Shown here: piece after piece, positions 1 through 12,348 of the stretch
Layout: the number at the start of each line of letters is the position of its first letter
Numbering within the stretch: position 1 is the stretch's first letter
From: Actinomycetospora soli
Lineage (GTDB): Bacteria > Actinomycetota > Actinomycetes > Mycobacteriales > Pseudonocardiaceae
Direction: 5' to 3'
DNA: 64,000 bases
Assembly: GCF_021026295.1 (NCBI RefSeq)
Contig: NZ_JAJNDA010000018.1
Location: 57,656 to 121,655 of the forward strand
Made by a program: the position numbers and the translations under genes
Notes under the pieces: model-generated
Told to the model about the DNA's origin: nothing
Databases searched by the model: none
The model's input: the letters and a program-made list of their open reading frames with translations, nothing else

Positions 1-4
1 CACG

Positions 5-1156
5 GTGCTGTGGGCTACCGGACAGCTCGAGGTGGCGTTCTCTGGCGGCTGGGGCCTCGTCGCGGCGTGGTTGACCGCCCCGGGAGCGCTCGCGCTGCCC
101 GGGGTCGCAGCGCTCGTCCTCGCCCTCGCCGCAGCCTGGGCGTTGCGACGTGGTCGGGACGGCTCGACCCCGCCCTGGTGGGGCGGGTCCTCGTCGTGGA
201 CCGCCCTCCCGGGTCGCGGGACGATTCTCGTCGGTCTGGTCGCCGGCGTGGCCGGTGGCGCCGGTCTCGCCTTACACCGGGCTGTCGCAGGCGCATCGGA
301 GACCGACGCGGACGCCATCGCGCGCTTCGACGCCGCGGTGCTCGCCGCCGCAGCCGTGGGCGCGGTCGTCGTCGCCGTCCTCACGCTCCTGCGGGGTACC
401 GCCGGCGCGGGTGCGGGTCTCCTGGCCGGGCCGGTGGCCACCACAACGACGGCCATTCTCTTCCTGGTGATCGTCGCGATCGTCGGCGGCAACCCCCTGG
501 CGTTCGCCGTCCCGCTCGTCAGCGGGGCCCTCGGCGCGGGCTGGCTCCTGTCCGTGGCGGTCGCGTCGCTCGGGCTGACCCCCGTGCCGGGGCTCCGGTC
601 CACGGCGGTGGCCGCACTGCTCGCCCTCCTGCTCGCAGGTGGCTCGGCGACCGGGCTCATGGCGGCCAGGTCCGTCGTCGCCCCGGGACTGCCGAGCGAC
701 CTCTCTCATGACGTCGGTGGCGATACCGTTACGCCGGCCGGGCGCGATGGGTCGCAGCAGGCGGTCGCACCCACCGCCGACGTCCCCCGGAGCCTCTACG
801 CCGACGTGGTCGCCCGGCCCCTCCTCGAGGGCCGCAGGAGCACCGCAGCCTGGTTCCGCGAGCTCCAGACGGAGAGCCCACCGGCGGACGAGTCGGCCCG
901 GCGCATCCGAGCCGAGCAGCTTCCCGTGCTCCGGTCGATGCTCGAGGGCGCCGAGTCGGTGCGTCCTTCGGACCCCATGGTGTCGAGCGTCCACGGACAC
1001 GCCGTCACTGGAGCGCGCCTGCAGCTCGCCGGCTTCGAGACCCTCGCCGCCGCCCTGGAGACGCAGGACCGGGACCAGCTGGCCACAGCGGACGCCCTGC
1101 TCCGGCAGGGCAACGCCGAGTGGCGGCAGTGGGCGGCGGGCGTCGGGGCCCTTTGA
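5..1156 (+). CDS. Integral membrane protein, C-terminal part (5' end outside window)
   Basis: Not recognised as a named family. The reading frame is open to the first base of the window, so the GTG at position 5 may be internal and the protein is probably longer. The first ~230 residues hold about six to seven hydrophobic segments rich in Ala, Val, Leu and Gly, alternating with short Arg-containing loops, as in a polytopic inner-membrane protein. From about residue 235 the chain becomes hydrophilic and helical, with many Glu, Arg and Gln residues, so a cytoplasmic or extracytoplasmic domain of ~145 residues follows the membrane part. The next gene lies on the opposite strand and converges on it 20 bp away. 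Nothing in the context gives a function. Confidence 0.6.
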   Translation: MLWATGQLEVAFSGGWGLVAAWLTAPGALALPGVAALVLALAAAWALRRGRDGSTPPWWGGSSSWTALPGRGTILVGLVAGVAGGAGLALHRAVAGASETDADAIARFDAAVLAAAAVGAVVVAVLTLLRGTAGAGAGLLAGPVATTTTAILFLVIVAIVGGNPLAFAVPLVSGALGAGWLLSVAVASLGLTPVPGLRSTAVAALLALLLAGGSATGLMAARSVVAPGLPSDLSHDVGGDTVTPAGRDGSQQAVAPTADVPRSLYADVVARPLLEGRRSTAAWFRELQTESPPADESARRIRAEQLPVLRSMLEGAESVRPSDPMVSSVHGHAVTGARLQLAGFETLAAALETQDRDQLATADALLRQGNAEWRQWAAGVGAL

Positions 1157-1176
1157 CCGGGCGCGCCTTGGGGGAC

Positions 1177-2085
1177 TCAGGTCCGGCGTCGGACCGACTC
1201 CGCGTAGACGTGGTGGCGGAAGTGCAGGATCGGGTCGTCGGACATCTCGACGCCGTCGGTGACGCGGGTCGGGTCGTTGACCAGCACGTCGCCGTCCCGC
1301 TCGCGCTCGGTGTCCGGGCCCGTGCACTCGACGAGGCCGAGGTCGACCCACGGGCGGTCCTCCGGCCAGGCCCGGCTCGGGTCGACGGTCTGGTCGCCGT
1401 CCTGCGCGAGCTGGGCGAGCAGGCGGTGGCGGACCGGGACCTGCTCGAGCACGCCGTTCATGAGGTGGTCGGGGTCGGCCGTGTCCCACTGGTCCCGCGG
1501 CAGGAACGCGACGCCGTCCACCGGCTCGAAGCGGAAGCGCACGTACTGCTCGTCGCCGTCGGCGTTGACGAGCTTGTAGGCGTTCATCGAGTTGAACGCC
1601 GTGCGGCCCCACGCCAGCGGCGGGTCGCCGAGGTCCTCGATCGCCTGCAGGGCCGCCGCGATGTGCGGGTGCGCCTCCAGGAAGGTCGCGGTCGCCGCCT
1701 CGCCGGTGTTCTGCGCCGTCATCAACCCGTGGAACTCCTCGGGCGTCGCCGCCGGGAACACGGGCCACGTCTGCAGGGCGAGGTCGGTCTCGCCGCCGTC
1801 CGGGAGGGAGAACTTCACCGCCATGCCGCGCGGGTCGTTGACCGCCGCGTCCGAGCAGCGCGGGTTGCCCGCGCCGTTGGAGAACCGGACCGTGATGCGC
1901 ACCGGGTCGCCCTGCATGTGGGCGGCGCGCGTGAGCGTCCTCGCCTCCGGCGTCGCGGTGAACGTGCCGGTGAGCAGGACGCCCTTGGTGTGCGTGACCC
2001 GGTGCCCGGGCACCGAGCCCATCACCCCCGACGTCTCGTCGAGCGTCGCCTTCGCCAGCGCCGTGTCGTCGCGAACGGTGGTCAT
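1177..2085 (-). CDS. Catalase-family (SrpA-like) small heme peroxidase
   Basis: A 302-residue protein of the catalase superfamily, much shorter than classical catalases (about 480 residues or more), so it is closer to the small catalase-related peroxidases. Visible family motifs are THTKGVLLTGTF near residues 31-42, holding the candidate distal His32, then VRFSNGAGNP near 66-75 and NDPRGMAVKF near 83-92. The expected role is heme-dependent reduction of peroxides in the cytoplasm. The ATG at 2085 is chosen because a G-rich ribosome-binding stretch lies just upstream and homology begins soon after it; an in-frame extension upstream is low-complexity and looks spurious. It is divergent from a cupin gene at 2270. 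The proximal heme ligand Tyr was not pinpointed. Confidence 0.8.
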   Translation of the reverse strand: MTTVRDDTALAKATLDETSGVMGSVPGHRVTHTKGVLLTGTFTATPEARTLTRAAHMQGDPVRITVRFSNGAGNPRCSDAAVNDPRGMAVKFSLPDGGETDLALQTWPVFPAATPEEFHGLMTAQNTGEAATATFLEAHPHIAAALQAIEDLGDPPLAWGRTAFNSMNAYKLVNADGDEQYVRFRFEPVDGVAFLPRDQWDTADPDHLMNGVLEQVPVRHRLLAQLAQDGDQTVDPSRAWPEDRPWVDLGLVECTGPDTERERDGDVLVNDPTRVTDGVEMSDDPILHFRHHVYAESVRRRT

Positions 2086-2269
2086 GGGTCCCCCCGGTGG
2101 GCTCCAGTGGTGGTGGCCCGACGCTAGTTCGTGGTGGCCGTCACATCCACCGGACGACCCGCCCGCCCTGGCCGTTCGGAGGGGGTCGGCAGGAACGCGT
2201 CGTCGCCGGCGGCCGACGGCAGGGAGGCGCTCCTGTCGTCCCGCCGCGGACGCTGCCAGGATCGGCTCC

Positions 2270-2845
2270 GTGACCGCCGCGGGACCCGCCGTCGACGCCC
2301 TGACCGCCCGGTTCGTGGCCGCCCTCGGACGCACCGGCGCGATGGCGGAGCTCATGGCCGTCGCGAGCCTCGGCGGGCCACCGCAGCTCGCGTCCGACCC
2401 GCCGGACCTCCCCGTCCTCGCCCACCTCGACGACGCGATCGCGCGGGTCGCCGACGAGGTCGACGACCAGCTCGCCGAGGCGGTCGGGCTGCTCGCGCAC
2501 CGCGCCGCCTGGACCCGGACCGCCTCGTACGCCTCCGACGAGGCCCTGTTCGCCGGGTACGCCCACGCCACGCTGCGCGGGGACGAGGACCTGGTGCTGG
2601 GGCTCGTCGTCCTGGGCCCCGACGTGCACTACCGCGCCCACCACCACCCCGCCGAGGAGTACTACCTGCCGCTCGGCGCGATCCGCTGGGACCACGGCGA
2701 CGGCTGGGTCGACGAGCCCGCCGGCGAACTGATCCACCACGCGCCCTGGCAGCCGCACGCGATGCGGACCGGCGAGCGGGCCGTGCTGCTCGCCTACCTC
2801 TGGTTCGACGAGATCGCCACGCCGTCGGCGTTCGTCGAGCCGTGA
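2270..2845 (+). CDS. Cupin of the dimethylsulfoniopropionate (DMSP) lyase family
   Basis: A 191-residue protein. Residues 115-180 carry the cupin pattern of the DddQ/DddL/DddW group: VHYRAHHHPAEEYYLPLG, a Trp, then an IHHAPWQPHAM block and a LAYLWFDE strand. Candidate metal ligands are His124-126, Glu130, Tyr132 and His163. Family members that have been characterised cleave DMSP to dimethylsulfide and acrylate, but related cupins of other function exist, so the substrate here is inferred. The N-terminal 100 residues are mainly helical. The GTG at 2270 is chosen because the family match starts within it and an AGGA element lies about 8 nt upstream; the much longer frame upstream overlaps the divergent catalase-like gene and is implausible. 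Confidence 0.65.
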   Translation: MTAAGPAVDALTARFVAALGRTGAMAELMAVASLGGPPQLASDPPDLPVLAHLDDAIARVADEVDDQLAEAVGLLAHRAAWTRTASYASDEALFAGYAHATLRGDEDLVLGLVVLGPDVHYRAHHHPAEEYYLPLGAIRWDHGDGWVDEPAGELIHHAPWQPHAMRTGERAVLLAYLWFDEIATPSAFVEP

Positions 2846-2885
2846 GCGTCGGCACGACGAGCGTGGCGCGGCACTGACGTCAGGC

Positions 2886-2908
2886 GTCAGCCGTGGGCCA
2901 CCGCTGAC
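2886..2908. repeat. REP-like hairpin, copy at locus 1
   Basis: A 23-nt element with arms GTCAGC and GCTGAC around a GTGGGCCAC centre. It belongs to a family also found near 12349, 27292, 28615 and 53937. Here it lies just after the cupin gene and before the tRNA terminator. Confidence 0.7.
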
Positions 2909-2923
2909 ACCCGGGAACGACGA

Positions 2924-2953
2924 AGCGCCCCGACCCGGGTGGGTCGAGGCGCT
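2924..2953 (-). terminator. Hairpin terminator downstream of the tRNA-Gln/tRNA-Glu pair
   Basis: AGCGCCCCGACCC and GGGTCGAGGCGCT form a 13-bp stem with one mismatch and a 4-nt loop. It lies 8 bp beyond the 3' end of tRNA-Glu on the minus strand. There is only a short mixed T-containing stretch after it, so it would be a GC-rich actinobacterial-type terminator. Confidence 0.6.
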
Positions 2954-2961
2954 CCGTGATG

Positions 2962-3034
2962 TAGCCCCGAGGGGATTCGAACCCCCGCTACCGCCTTGAG
3001 AGGGCGGCGTCCTAGGCCGCTAGACGACGGGGCC
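2962..3034 (-). tRNA. tRNA-Glu (anticodon CTC)
   Basis: A 73-nt cloverleaf. The acceptor stem GGCCCCG pairs with CGGGGCT using one G-T wobble. The anticodon stem CCGCC/GGCGG closes the loop CTCTCAA, giving anticodon CTC. The T arm contains GGTTCGAATCC. The discriminator is A and the CCA end is not encoded. It is followed by a hairpin and preceded by tRNA-Gln about 50 bp upstream. Confidence 0.93.
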
Positions 3035-3087
3035 CTAGGAGGAACAGCGGCTGGAACTCTACAAGATCGCCCGGTCGCTGCTCGCAG

Positions 3088-3159
3088 CTGGGGTACCAGG
3101 ACTCGAACCTAGAACAACTGAACCAGAATCAGCCGTGTTGCCAATTACACCATACCCCA
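3088..3159 (-). tRNA. tRNA-Gln (anticodon CTG)
   Basis: A 72-nt cloverleaf. The acceptor stem TGGGGTA pairs with TACCCCA and the discriminator is G. The anticodon loop TTCTGGT gives anticodon CTG. The T arm contains GGTTCGAGTCC. CCA is not encoded. The Gln-Glu tRNA pair probably forms one transcript. In mycobacteria the same pair lies near gltX, close to leuB. Confidence 0.92.
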
Positions 3160-3301
3160 TGGGTGTCACCCACCGTGACCGTCAGGCCGCGGCGGCGACG
3201 GGGACAACTGTACCGACCCCGTCGACGCGCCTCGAGCACCCCCCACCCGTCACGGTGTCCCCGCAGGTCACGCACCCGTCCGGGCCGACGGGGACGCTGA
3301 G

Positions 3302-3307
3302 TACGCT
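3302..3307 (+). promoter_or_regulatory. Putative -10 box of a leaderless ileS promoter
   Basis: TACGCT ends 6 nt before the GTG start of ileS, the spacing expected if transcription starts at or next to the start codon. No Shine-Dalgarno sequence is visible, which fits a leaderless mRNA. Confidence 0.45.
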
Positions 3308-3313
3308 GGACCG

Positions 3314-6430
<3,117 letters not shown>

Positions 6431-6436
<6 letters not shown>

Positions 6437-6474
6437 GCACTAACGGTGGCTATAGCCACCGTTAGTGCTCACCT
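6431..6474. terminator. Perfect 44-bp palindrome overlapping the ileS stop codon
   Basis: Two 22-nt arms, AGGTGAGCACTAACGGTGGC plus TA and its exact complement, meet without a spacer. The TGA of ileS (6434-6436) lies inside the left arm. In RNA it would form a very stable hairpin, so an ileS terminator is the simplest role. A partly related palindrome is at 19330-19365. Confidence 0.6.
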
Positions 6475-6526
6475 GCGGAGCACCTACCGGCCGCTCGGTG
6501 GCCGCTACCGCTGCCACGCTCCCGGC

Positions 6527-6940
6527 ATGAGCAGCTTCGAGGGTTCGCGGATCGACCACCTCAACCTCCCGGTGACCGACCTGGACCGGGCCGTCGCCTT
6601 CCACACCGCCGCCCTGGCACCGCTCGGGATCGAGCCGTTGATCACGGTGCGGGCGACGGCCACCCAGAAGGCGATGCAGGCGTTCGGCGTCCACCCGAAG
6701 CCGTTCTTCTGGGTCGTCGCCGCCGACCGCCCGCTCCCCTACGACGACGACACCCACCTGGCCTTCACCGCCCCCGACCACGGCACGGTCGACGCCTTCC
6801 ACGCCGCCGCCCTCGCCGCCGGCGCCGAGAGCCTGCGCGGGCCCGGCCTGTGGCCCGAGTACCACGCCGACTACTACGGCGCGTTCGTCCGCACCCCGGA
6901 CGGCGTCAACCTCGAGGCGGTCTGCCACCGGGCGCCGTGA
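6527..6940 (+). CDS. VOC (glyoxalase/bleomycin-resistance fold) family protein
   Basis: A 137-residue protein with the vicinal oxygen chelate fold. It opens with IDHLNLPVTDLDRAVAFHTA (residues 8-27), with His10 as a candidate metal ligand. The last part contains HADYYGAFVRTPDGVNLEAV, where a conserved Glu usually completes the metal site. Such enzymes act on varied small molecules, and the substrate cannot be read from the sequence. The ATG at 6527 is chosen because the fold starts directly after it; the longer in-frame alternative at 6446 would begin inside the upstream palindrome. It overlaps the 3' end of the convergent TetR gene by 35 bp. Confidence 0.8.
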   Translation: MSSFEGSRIDHLNLPVTDLDRAVAFHTAALAPLGIEPLITVRATATQKAMQAFGVHPKPFFWVVAADRPLPYDDDTHLAFTAPDHGTVDAFHAAALAAGAESLRGPGLWPEYHADYYGAFVRTPDGVNLEAVCHRAP

Positions 6941-7505
6941 TCCCGGCGACGACGAGCCGGACGTAGGCCGCCGCGTCGGCCGCGTCCGGCGGGTCCGGCA
7001 GGTGCAGCAGGTGGTGGTAGAGCGGTCCGAGCGCCGCGACGAGCACCCGCCGGGGCTCGACCGACGCGTCGACCTCCCCCCGCGCCACCGCCCGCTCCAC
7101 GACCACCGCGCTGCGGCGGTACCGGTCGTCGAGGAAGCGGTGCACGCCCGCCTGCGCGCGGGGGAAGCGCTCCGCCGCCCCCATCAGCGCCCGCACCGTC
7201 GACCCCGCCGGCCCGACGTACCGGAGCACCTCCTGCGCCAGGTCCTCGAGGTCGGCCGCGAGCGACCCGTGGTCGGGCGGGGTCCAGGCGTCGTCCGCGG
7301 CGGCGTCGAGGACGTCGGCGAGCAACCCGCCGACGTCGCCCCACCGCCGGAACACCGTCGCCCGGTGCACGCCCGAGCGGGCGGCGACGCCGTCGACGCC
7401 GAGCCCCTCGAGGCCGTGCTCCTCGAGGTCGGCCACGACGGCGGCGAGGACCGCGGCCCGGACCCGTGCCGTGCGACCCCCGGGTCTTGACGTCGGCCCG
7501 TCCAT
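6906..7505 (-). CDS. TetR-family transcriptional regulator
   Basis: A 199-residue protein. Residues 12-60 form the TetR DNA-binding domain, including VAARSGVHRATVFRRWGD as the helix-turn-helix. The rest is helical and would bind a ligand and dimerise (a TetR_C domain with an LGPLYHHLL motif). It is divergent from the beta-propeller gene at 7547, and only 41 bp separate the two starts. That gap holds a short palindrome at 7521-7532, so it probably represses itself and the divergent gene. The ligand is unknown. The 3' end overlaps the convergent VOC gene. Confidence 0.85.
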   Translation of the reverse strand: MDGPTSRPGGRTARVRAAVLAAVVADLEEHGLEGLGVDGVAARSGVHRATVFRRWGDVGGLLADVLDAAADDAWTPPDHGSLAADLEDLAQEVLRYVGPAGSTVRALMGAAERFPRAQAGVHRFLDDRYRRSAVVVERAVARGEVDASVEPRRVLVAALGPLYHHLLHLPDPPDAADAAAYVRLVVAGITAPGGRPPRG

Positions 7506-7520
7506 GTCAGCACTCTATCG

Positions 7521-7532
7521 CGACAGTTGTCG
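7521..7532. promoter_or_regulatory. Candidate TetR operator
   Basis: CGACAGTTGTCG is an inverted repeat (CGACA-GT-TGTCG) centred between the divergent TetR gene (start 7505) and the Vgb-like gene (start 7547). Its position would let one regulator control both. It is shorter than most TetR operators. Confidence 0.45.
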
Positions 7533-7546
7533 TCTTAGGAGGTCGC

Positions 7547-8455
7547 GTGGCACGACGCATCACCGTCGGCGTTCCCGACGACGGGCCCTACGCCCTCGGG
7601 CTCGACGCGGCCGGGGACGTGTGGGCCTCGCTCGTGTACTCCGGGCGCCTCGCCCGGGTCCGTGGGGCGGAGGTCGCCGTCCACGACCTCGACGCGCCCG
7701 GCTCCCGACCCTCCCGCTTCGCGACCACCCCCGACGGCAGCCTGTGGTGCACGCGCACCGGCGACCACCGCGTCGACCGGCTCGTCGACGGCACCTGGCA
7801 CGGCGTCGACGTCGGCGCGGGGACCGGCCCCTACGACGTCACCGCCGGCCCCGACGGCGCCGCCTGGTTCACCGCGATCGAGGCCGAGGCCGTCGGGCGG
7901 ATCGACCCGACGACCGAGGAGGTCACCCTGCACCCCCTCCCGGTCGCCGGGATGCCCGCGATGATCACGACGGGGCCGGACGGCGCCCTCTGGTGCACGC
8001 TCAACCGCGTCGGCGCGCTCGCGCGCCTCGACCCGGCCTCGGGCGGGATCGCCCTGACCCCCCTTCCCGACGACGGGTGTGGTCCGGTCGGCATCGCCGC
8101 CGACGCCGACGGGCTGTGGTTCGTCGAGATCCTCGCCGGGCGGGTGGGACGGCTCGACCTCGACGGCCGGCTCACCGAGCACGACCTGCCCGACCGGGCC
8201 GCGAAGCCGCACGACGTCATCGCGACCGCGGGCGGCTGCGTGGTCTCACTGTGGGGCGCGAGCGGGCTGGTGCGCCTCGACGACGACGGCACCGTCACCG
8301 CCCTGGCCGGGCTCGGCCCGGACGACCACCCGCACGGCCTGCTGCTGCGCCACGGCGAGCTGTGGGTCGCGTGCGGCAGCGCCGCGGTGGTGGTCCTGAA
8401 TCCGAACCGACCCATTGCAGAAGCGGAGTCTGATCTGTCACGGTGGTCACCATGA
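7547..8455 (+). CDS. Virginiamycin B lyase-like / SMP-30-like beta-propeller protein
   Basis: A 302-residue protein made of repeats of the form (T/A)xGPDGAxWFTxxxxxxxGRID, recurring about every 42 residues, as in seven-bladed streptogramin lyase (Vgb) propellers. Vgb opens the lactone ring of type B streptogramins using two His and one Glu. Here the KPHD and PHG histidines are present near residues 221 and 263, but the segment before the second His reads DDHPHG rather than the usual Glu-containing one. Lyase activity is therefore uncertain. The GTG at 7547 has a TAGGAGG ribosome-binding site 6 nt upstream. The stop overlaps the next ATG (ATGA). Confidence 0.7.
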   Translation: MARRITVGVPDDGPYALGLDAAGDVWASLVYSGRLARVRGAEVAVHDLDAPGSRPSRFATTPDGSLWCTRTGDHRVDRLVDGTWHGVDVGAGTGPYDVTAGPDGAAWFTAIEAEAVGRIDPTTEEVTLHPLPVAGMPAMITTGPDGALWCTLNRVGALARLDPASGGIALTPLPDDGCGPVGIAADADGLWFVEILAGRVGRLDLDGRLTEHDLPDRAAKPHDVIATAGGCVVSLWGASGLVRLDDDGTVTALAGLGPDDHPHGLLLRHGELWVACGSAAVVVLNPNRPIAEAESDLSRWSP

Positions 8456-9171
8456 GCCTCCCGCAGATCACCGACCGTGAGACCTGGCTGAAGGCACGCC
8501 GCGAACTCCTCGAGGAGGAGAAGGCGCACACGCGGGCGCGCGACGCGCTCAACACCCGTCGTCGGGAACTGCCGATGGTGGAGGTGACCGAGGACTACCG
8601 GTTCACCGGGCCCGACGGCGAGGTCTCGCTCGCCGGGCTGTTCGGCGGGTACCGCCAGCTCGTGGTCAACCACGTCATGTTCGACCCGGCCTGGGACGAG
8701 ATGTGCCCGAGCTGCTCGGCCGGCATCCGCGAGTGGTCGCCGGGGACCCGCGAGCACCTGCGCAGCCGCGACACCGAGCAGGTCTTCGTCTCCCGCGCGC
8801 CCTACGCGAAGCTCGCCGACTGGAAGGAGCGCCAGGGCTGGACGATCCCCTGGTACTCCTCGTCCGGGTCCGACTTCAACGCCGACCTCGGCGTCACCGT
8901 CGACGTGTCCGGCGCGACGATGCACTACAACTACCGCGACGCCCCGACGTGGGAGGGCGCGGAGGGCACCCAGGAGCTGCCGGGCTTCTCGGCCTTCCTG
9001 CGCGTGGACGACCGCGTGTTCCACACCTACTCGTCCTACGCGCGCGCCGCGGAGTGGTTCGGCGGGTCGTTCGCCTACCTCGACCTCACCGCGCTGGGCC
9101 GCCAGGAGGACTGGGAGCAGCCGCAGGGCCGCGCCGACGCGGTCCGCGCCGGCATCCCGGTCTTCGACTAG
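8452..9171 (+). CDS. DUF899 family protein (thioredoxin-like fold)
   Basis: A 239-residue protein of the DUF899 family, which is predicted to have a thioredoxin-like fold and has no firmly known reaction. Typical features are the start LPQITDRETWLKARRELL, the phrase VNHVMFDPAWDEMCPSCS near residues 77-94 with its CxxC pair, and NYRDAP near residue 162. It is translationally coupled (ATGA) to the beta-propeller gene and therefore probably shares the TetR-controlled promoter. An in-frame GTG at 8443 is possible, but the ATG at 8452 fits the family N-terminus better. Confidence 0.75.
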   Translation: MSLPQITDRETWLKARRELLEEEKAHTRARDALNTRRRELPMVEVTEDYRFTGPDGEVSLAGLFGGYRQLVVNHVMFDPAWDEMCPSCSAGIREWSPGTREHLRSRDTEQVFVSRAPYAKLADWKERQGWTIPWYSSSGSDFNADLGVTVDVSGATMHYNYRDAPTWEGAEGTQELPGFSAFLRVDDRVFHTYSSYARAAEWFGGSFAYLDLTALGRQEDWEQPQGRADAVRAGIPVFD

Positions 9172-9177
9172 CGACGG

Positions 9178-10152
9178 CTACGCGCTCCCCCGCACGACGA
9201 GCCGCGGCGCCAGCACCCGGTGCTCGGCGGGGTGCCCGTCGAGCCGGTGGGCCAGCACCTCGACCAGCGTGCGGCCGAGTTCGTACTTGTCGGTGTGCAC
9301 CGTGGTCAGCGGCGGGTCGAGCAGGGCGGCCATGGTGATGTCGTCGTACCCGACCACCCCGATCTGCTCGCCGGCCCGACGCCCGGCCGCCCGCAGCGCC
9401 TGGACCGCCCCGATGGCGAGCAGGTCGTTGAAGGCGAAGACCCCGGTGATCCCGGGGTGCCGGGCGAGCAGGCTGCGCAGGGCGGCGGCCCCGCCGGCCA
9501 CGGTGGGCGGGGCGGCGACCACGTGGTCGTCGGGGTTCGTCTCGAGGAACGCCCGTCGTCGTTCGGGCTTGTTCTCCACGGCCCCGTCGAGCATCCCGAG
9601 CCGGGCGTGCCCGCGCGAGGTCAGGTGCTCGCACGCCAGGCGCGTCCCGGTGCGGAAGTCGGCGCGCACGGTGGCCACGGCCCCGTCGGGCGCGGGGCGG
9701 TCGGCGACCACCAGCGGCACCCGGCGCCCCAGGGCCGCGAGCGCGGGATCGTCGAGCGCCTCGAAGAAGCCGATGGCCCCGGCGGCGCCGGCGTCGACGA
9801 TCGCGCGCCCGGCCTCGGCCTCCGCGCCCGCGTCCGCGTCGGTGTTGTGCACGACGACGGCGAGTCCGCGCGCGGCCGCCGCGTCGAACACCCCGCGTGC
9901 GACCGCGGGGAAGAACGGGTTCGCGATGTCGGGCAGGACGAGCGCGACCGTCCCGGCCCGCTGCGTGCGCATCCCGCGCGCGAACGCCGAGGGCCGGTAG
10001 TCCAGCTCCTCGATCGTCGCGAGCACCCGGCGGCGGGTGGCCTCGCTGATGTCGCCCTTGTCGTTCATCGCCCGGGAGACGGTCTGGCGGGAGACGCCGG
10101 CGGCCCGGGCGACGTCGTCGATCGTCACCCGCACCGACCGGCCGGAATCCAT
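9178..10152 (-). CDS. LacI-family transcriptional regulator (probable galactose locus regulator)
   Basis: A 324-residue protein. The N-terminal helix-turn-helix VTIDDVARAAGVSRQTVSRA (residues 8-27) and hinge helix are typical of LacI/GalR repressors. The rest is a periplasmic-binding-protein-like sugar-sensing domain, with VALVLPDIANPFFPAVARG near residue 70 and GVVGYDDITMAALLDPPLTT near residue 275. It lies just downstream of galK on the same strand with an 11-bp gap, so it may be cotranscribed. By context it should sense galactose or a derivative and act on the promoter region near 12442-12500. That target is inference. Confidence 0.85.
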   Translation of the reverse strand: MDSGRSVRVTIDDVARAAGVSRQTVSRAMNDKGDISEATRRRVLATIEELDYRPSAFARGMRTQRAGTVALVLPDIANPFFPAVARGVFDAAAARGLAVVVHNTDADAGAEAEAGRAIVDAGAAGAIGFFEALDDPALAALGRRVPLVVADRPAPDGAVATVRADFRTGTRLACEHLTSRGHARLGMLDGAVENKPERRRAFLETNPDDHVVAAPPTVAGGAAALRSLLARHPGITGVFAFNDLLAIGAVQALRAAGRRAGEQIGVVGYDDITMAALLDPPLTTVHTDKYELGRTLVEVLAHRLDGHPAEHRVLAPRLVVRGSA

Positions 10153-10163
10153 GATCGCCGACC

Positions 10164-11266
10164 TTAGAGGTCGCGCCGCGCGCCCGGGGCCGGCGCGACC
10201 TCCCGCACCGTCGGCTCCGGGTCGAGCGCCCGGCAGGCCCCGCCCACGGCCGCGACGCGGTCCGCCGGCACCAGCGCGATGACCGACCCGCCGAACCCGC
10301 CGCCCATGATGCGGGCGCCCAGCGCGCCCGCACCGACGGCCGCCGCGACGATCGCGTCGACCTCCGGCACCGACACCTCGTAGTCGTCGCGCAGCGAGGC
10401 GTGCGAGGCGGAGAGCACCGGGCCGACCTCGCGCGGACGCCCCGCCCGCACCAGCGCCACGGTCTCGTGGACCCGTGCCTCCTCGGTGACGACGTGCCGC
10501 GCGCGCCGCCGCGGGGCACCGTCGGGGAGGTTCTCGACGGCGGGCAGGGTCGCGTCGCGCAGGGCGGGCACCCCGAGCGCCTCGGCGGCCGCGACGCACG
10601 CGGCGCGGCGGTCGGCGTACCCGCCGTCGGCGAGGTCGTGGCGCACCCGCGAGTCGATCACCAGCACCGACAGCCCCGCCGCCTCGAAGCCGAGCGCGAC
10701 GTCCTCGGTGGCCATCGACCGGCAGTCCAGCAGCAGCGCCGAGCCCTCGCGGCACAGCAGCGACGCCGCCTGGTCCATGATCCCGACCGGCGCGCCCACC
10801 ACCTCGTTCTCGGCCCGCCGCCCGGCCGCGGCGAGCGCGACGCGGTCGAGCCCCGACCCGCTCAGCTCGTTCACCGCGAGCGCCACCGCGCTCTCCAGGG
10901 CCGCCGAGCTCGACAGGCCGGCGCCCAGCGGGACCTCGCCGTGCACCACGAGGTCCCAGCCGCCGTCGACCCCGAGCGCCCACAGGGTGCCGAGCGGGTA
11001 GGCGCTCCACCCGGTCGCGCTCGCGAGGGTCCCGACGGCGAGCTCGGTCGGCTCGGCGCCCGGGTCGTCCGACTGCACGGTCACCCGGTCGTCGTCACGA
11101 CGGGCGGCCGCGACGAAGGTGCGGCGGTCGATCGCGAAGGGCAGCACGTGGCCCTCGTTGTGATCGGTGTGCTCGCCGATGAGGTTGACCCGGCCCGGCG
11201 CGGAGAAGACCCCCTCGGGGTCGCGGCCGTGCACGTCCCGGAAGGCCCGGGCCACCTGCTCGGCGC

Positions 11267-11270
<4 letters not shown>
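10164..11270 (-). CDS. galK: Galactokinase
   Basis: A 368-residue GHMP kinase that phosphorylates galactose at C1 in the Leloir pathway. The galactokinase signature GRVNLIGEHTDHNEG lies at residues 26-40, the ATP-binding PLGAGLSSSAALE at 114-126, VGIMDQ near residue 168, and the GHMP C-terminal GGGFGGSVIALVP near 330. The GTG start at 11270 overlaps the galT stop (GTGA), so the two genes are translationally coupled and made together. Length and motifs are complete. Confidence 0.95.
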
Positions 11271-12255
<985 letters not shown>

Positions 12256-12259
<4 letters not shown>

Positions 12260-12333
12260 TCCGGGCCCGCCGTGAAGTAGGTGATCGACCGGCCGTCGGG
12301 CAGGGTCTCCGGCTCGACGACGAGCCCGGGCAT
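12256..12333 (-). CDS. 25-residue upstream peptide resembling the GalT N-terminus
   Basis: ATG at 12333 opens a 25-residue frame that contains LPDGRSITYF and ends with TGA overlapping the galT GTG (GTGA). LPDGRSITYF resembles the N-terminal strand of actinobacterial GalT. It is either a translationally coupled peptide or a fragment detached from galT by a frame change. A sequencing indel cannot be excluded. Confidence 0.4.
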
Positions 12334-12348
12334 CGCGCCCTCCCCGGT

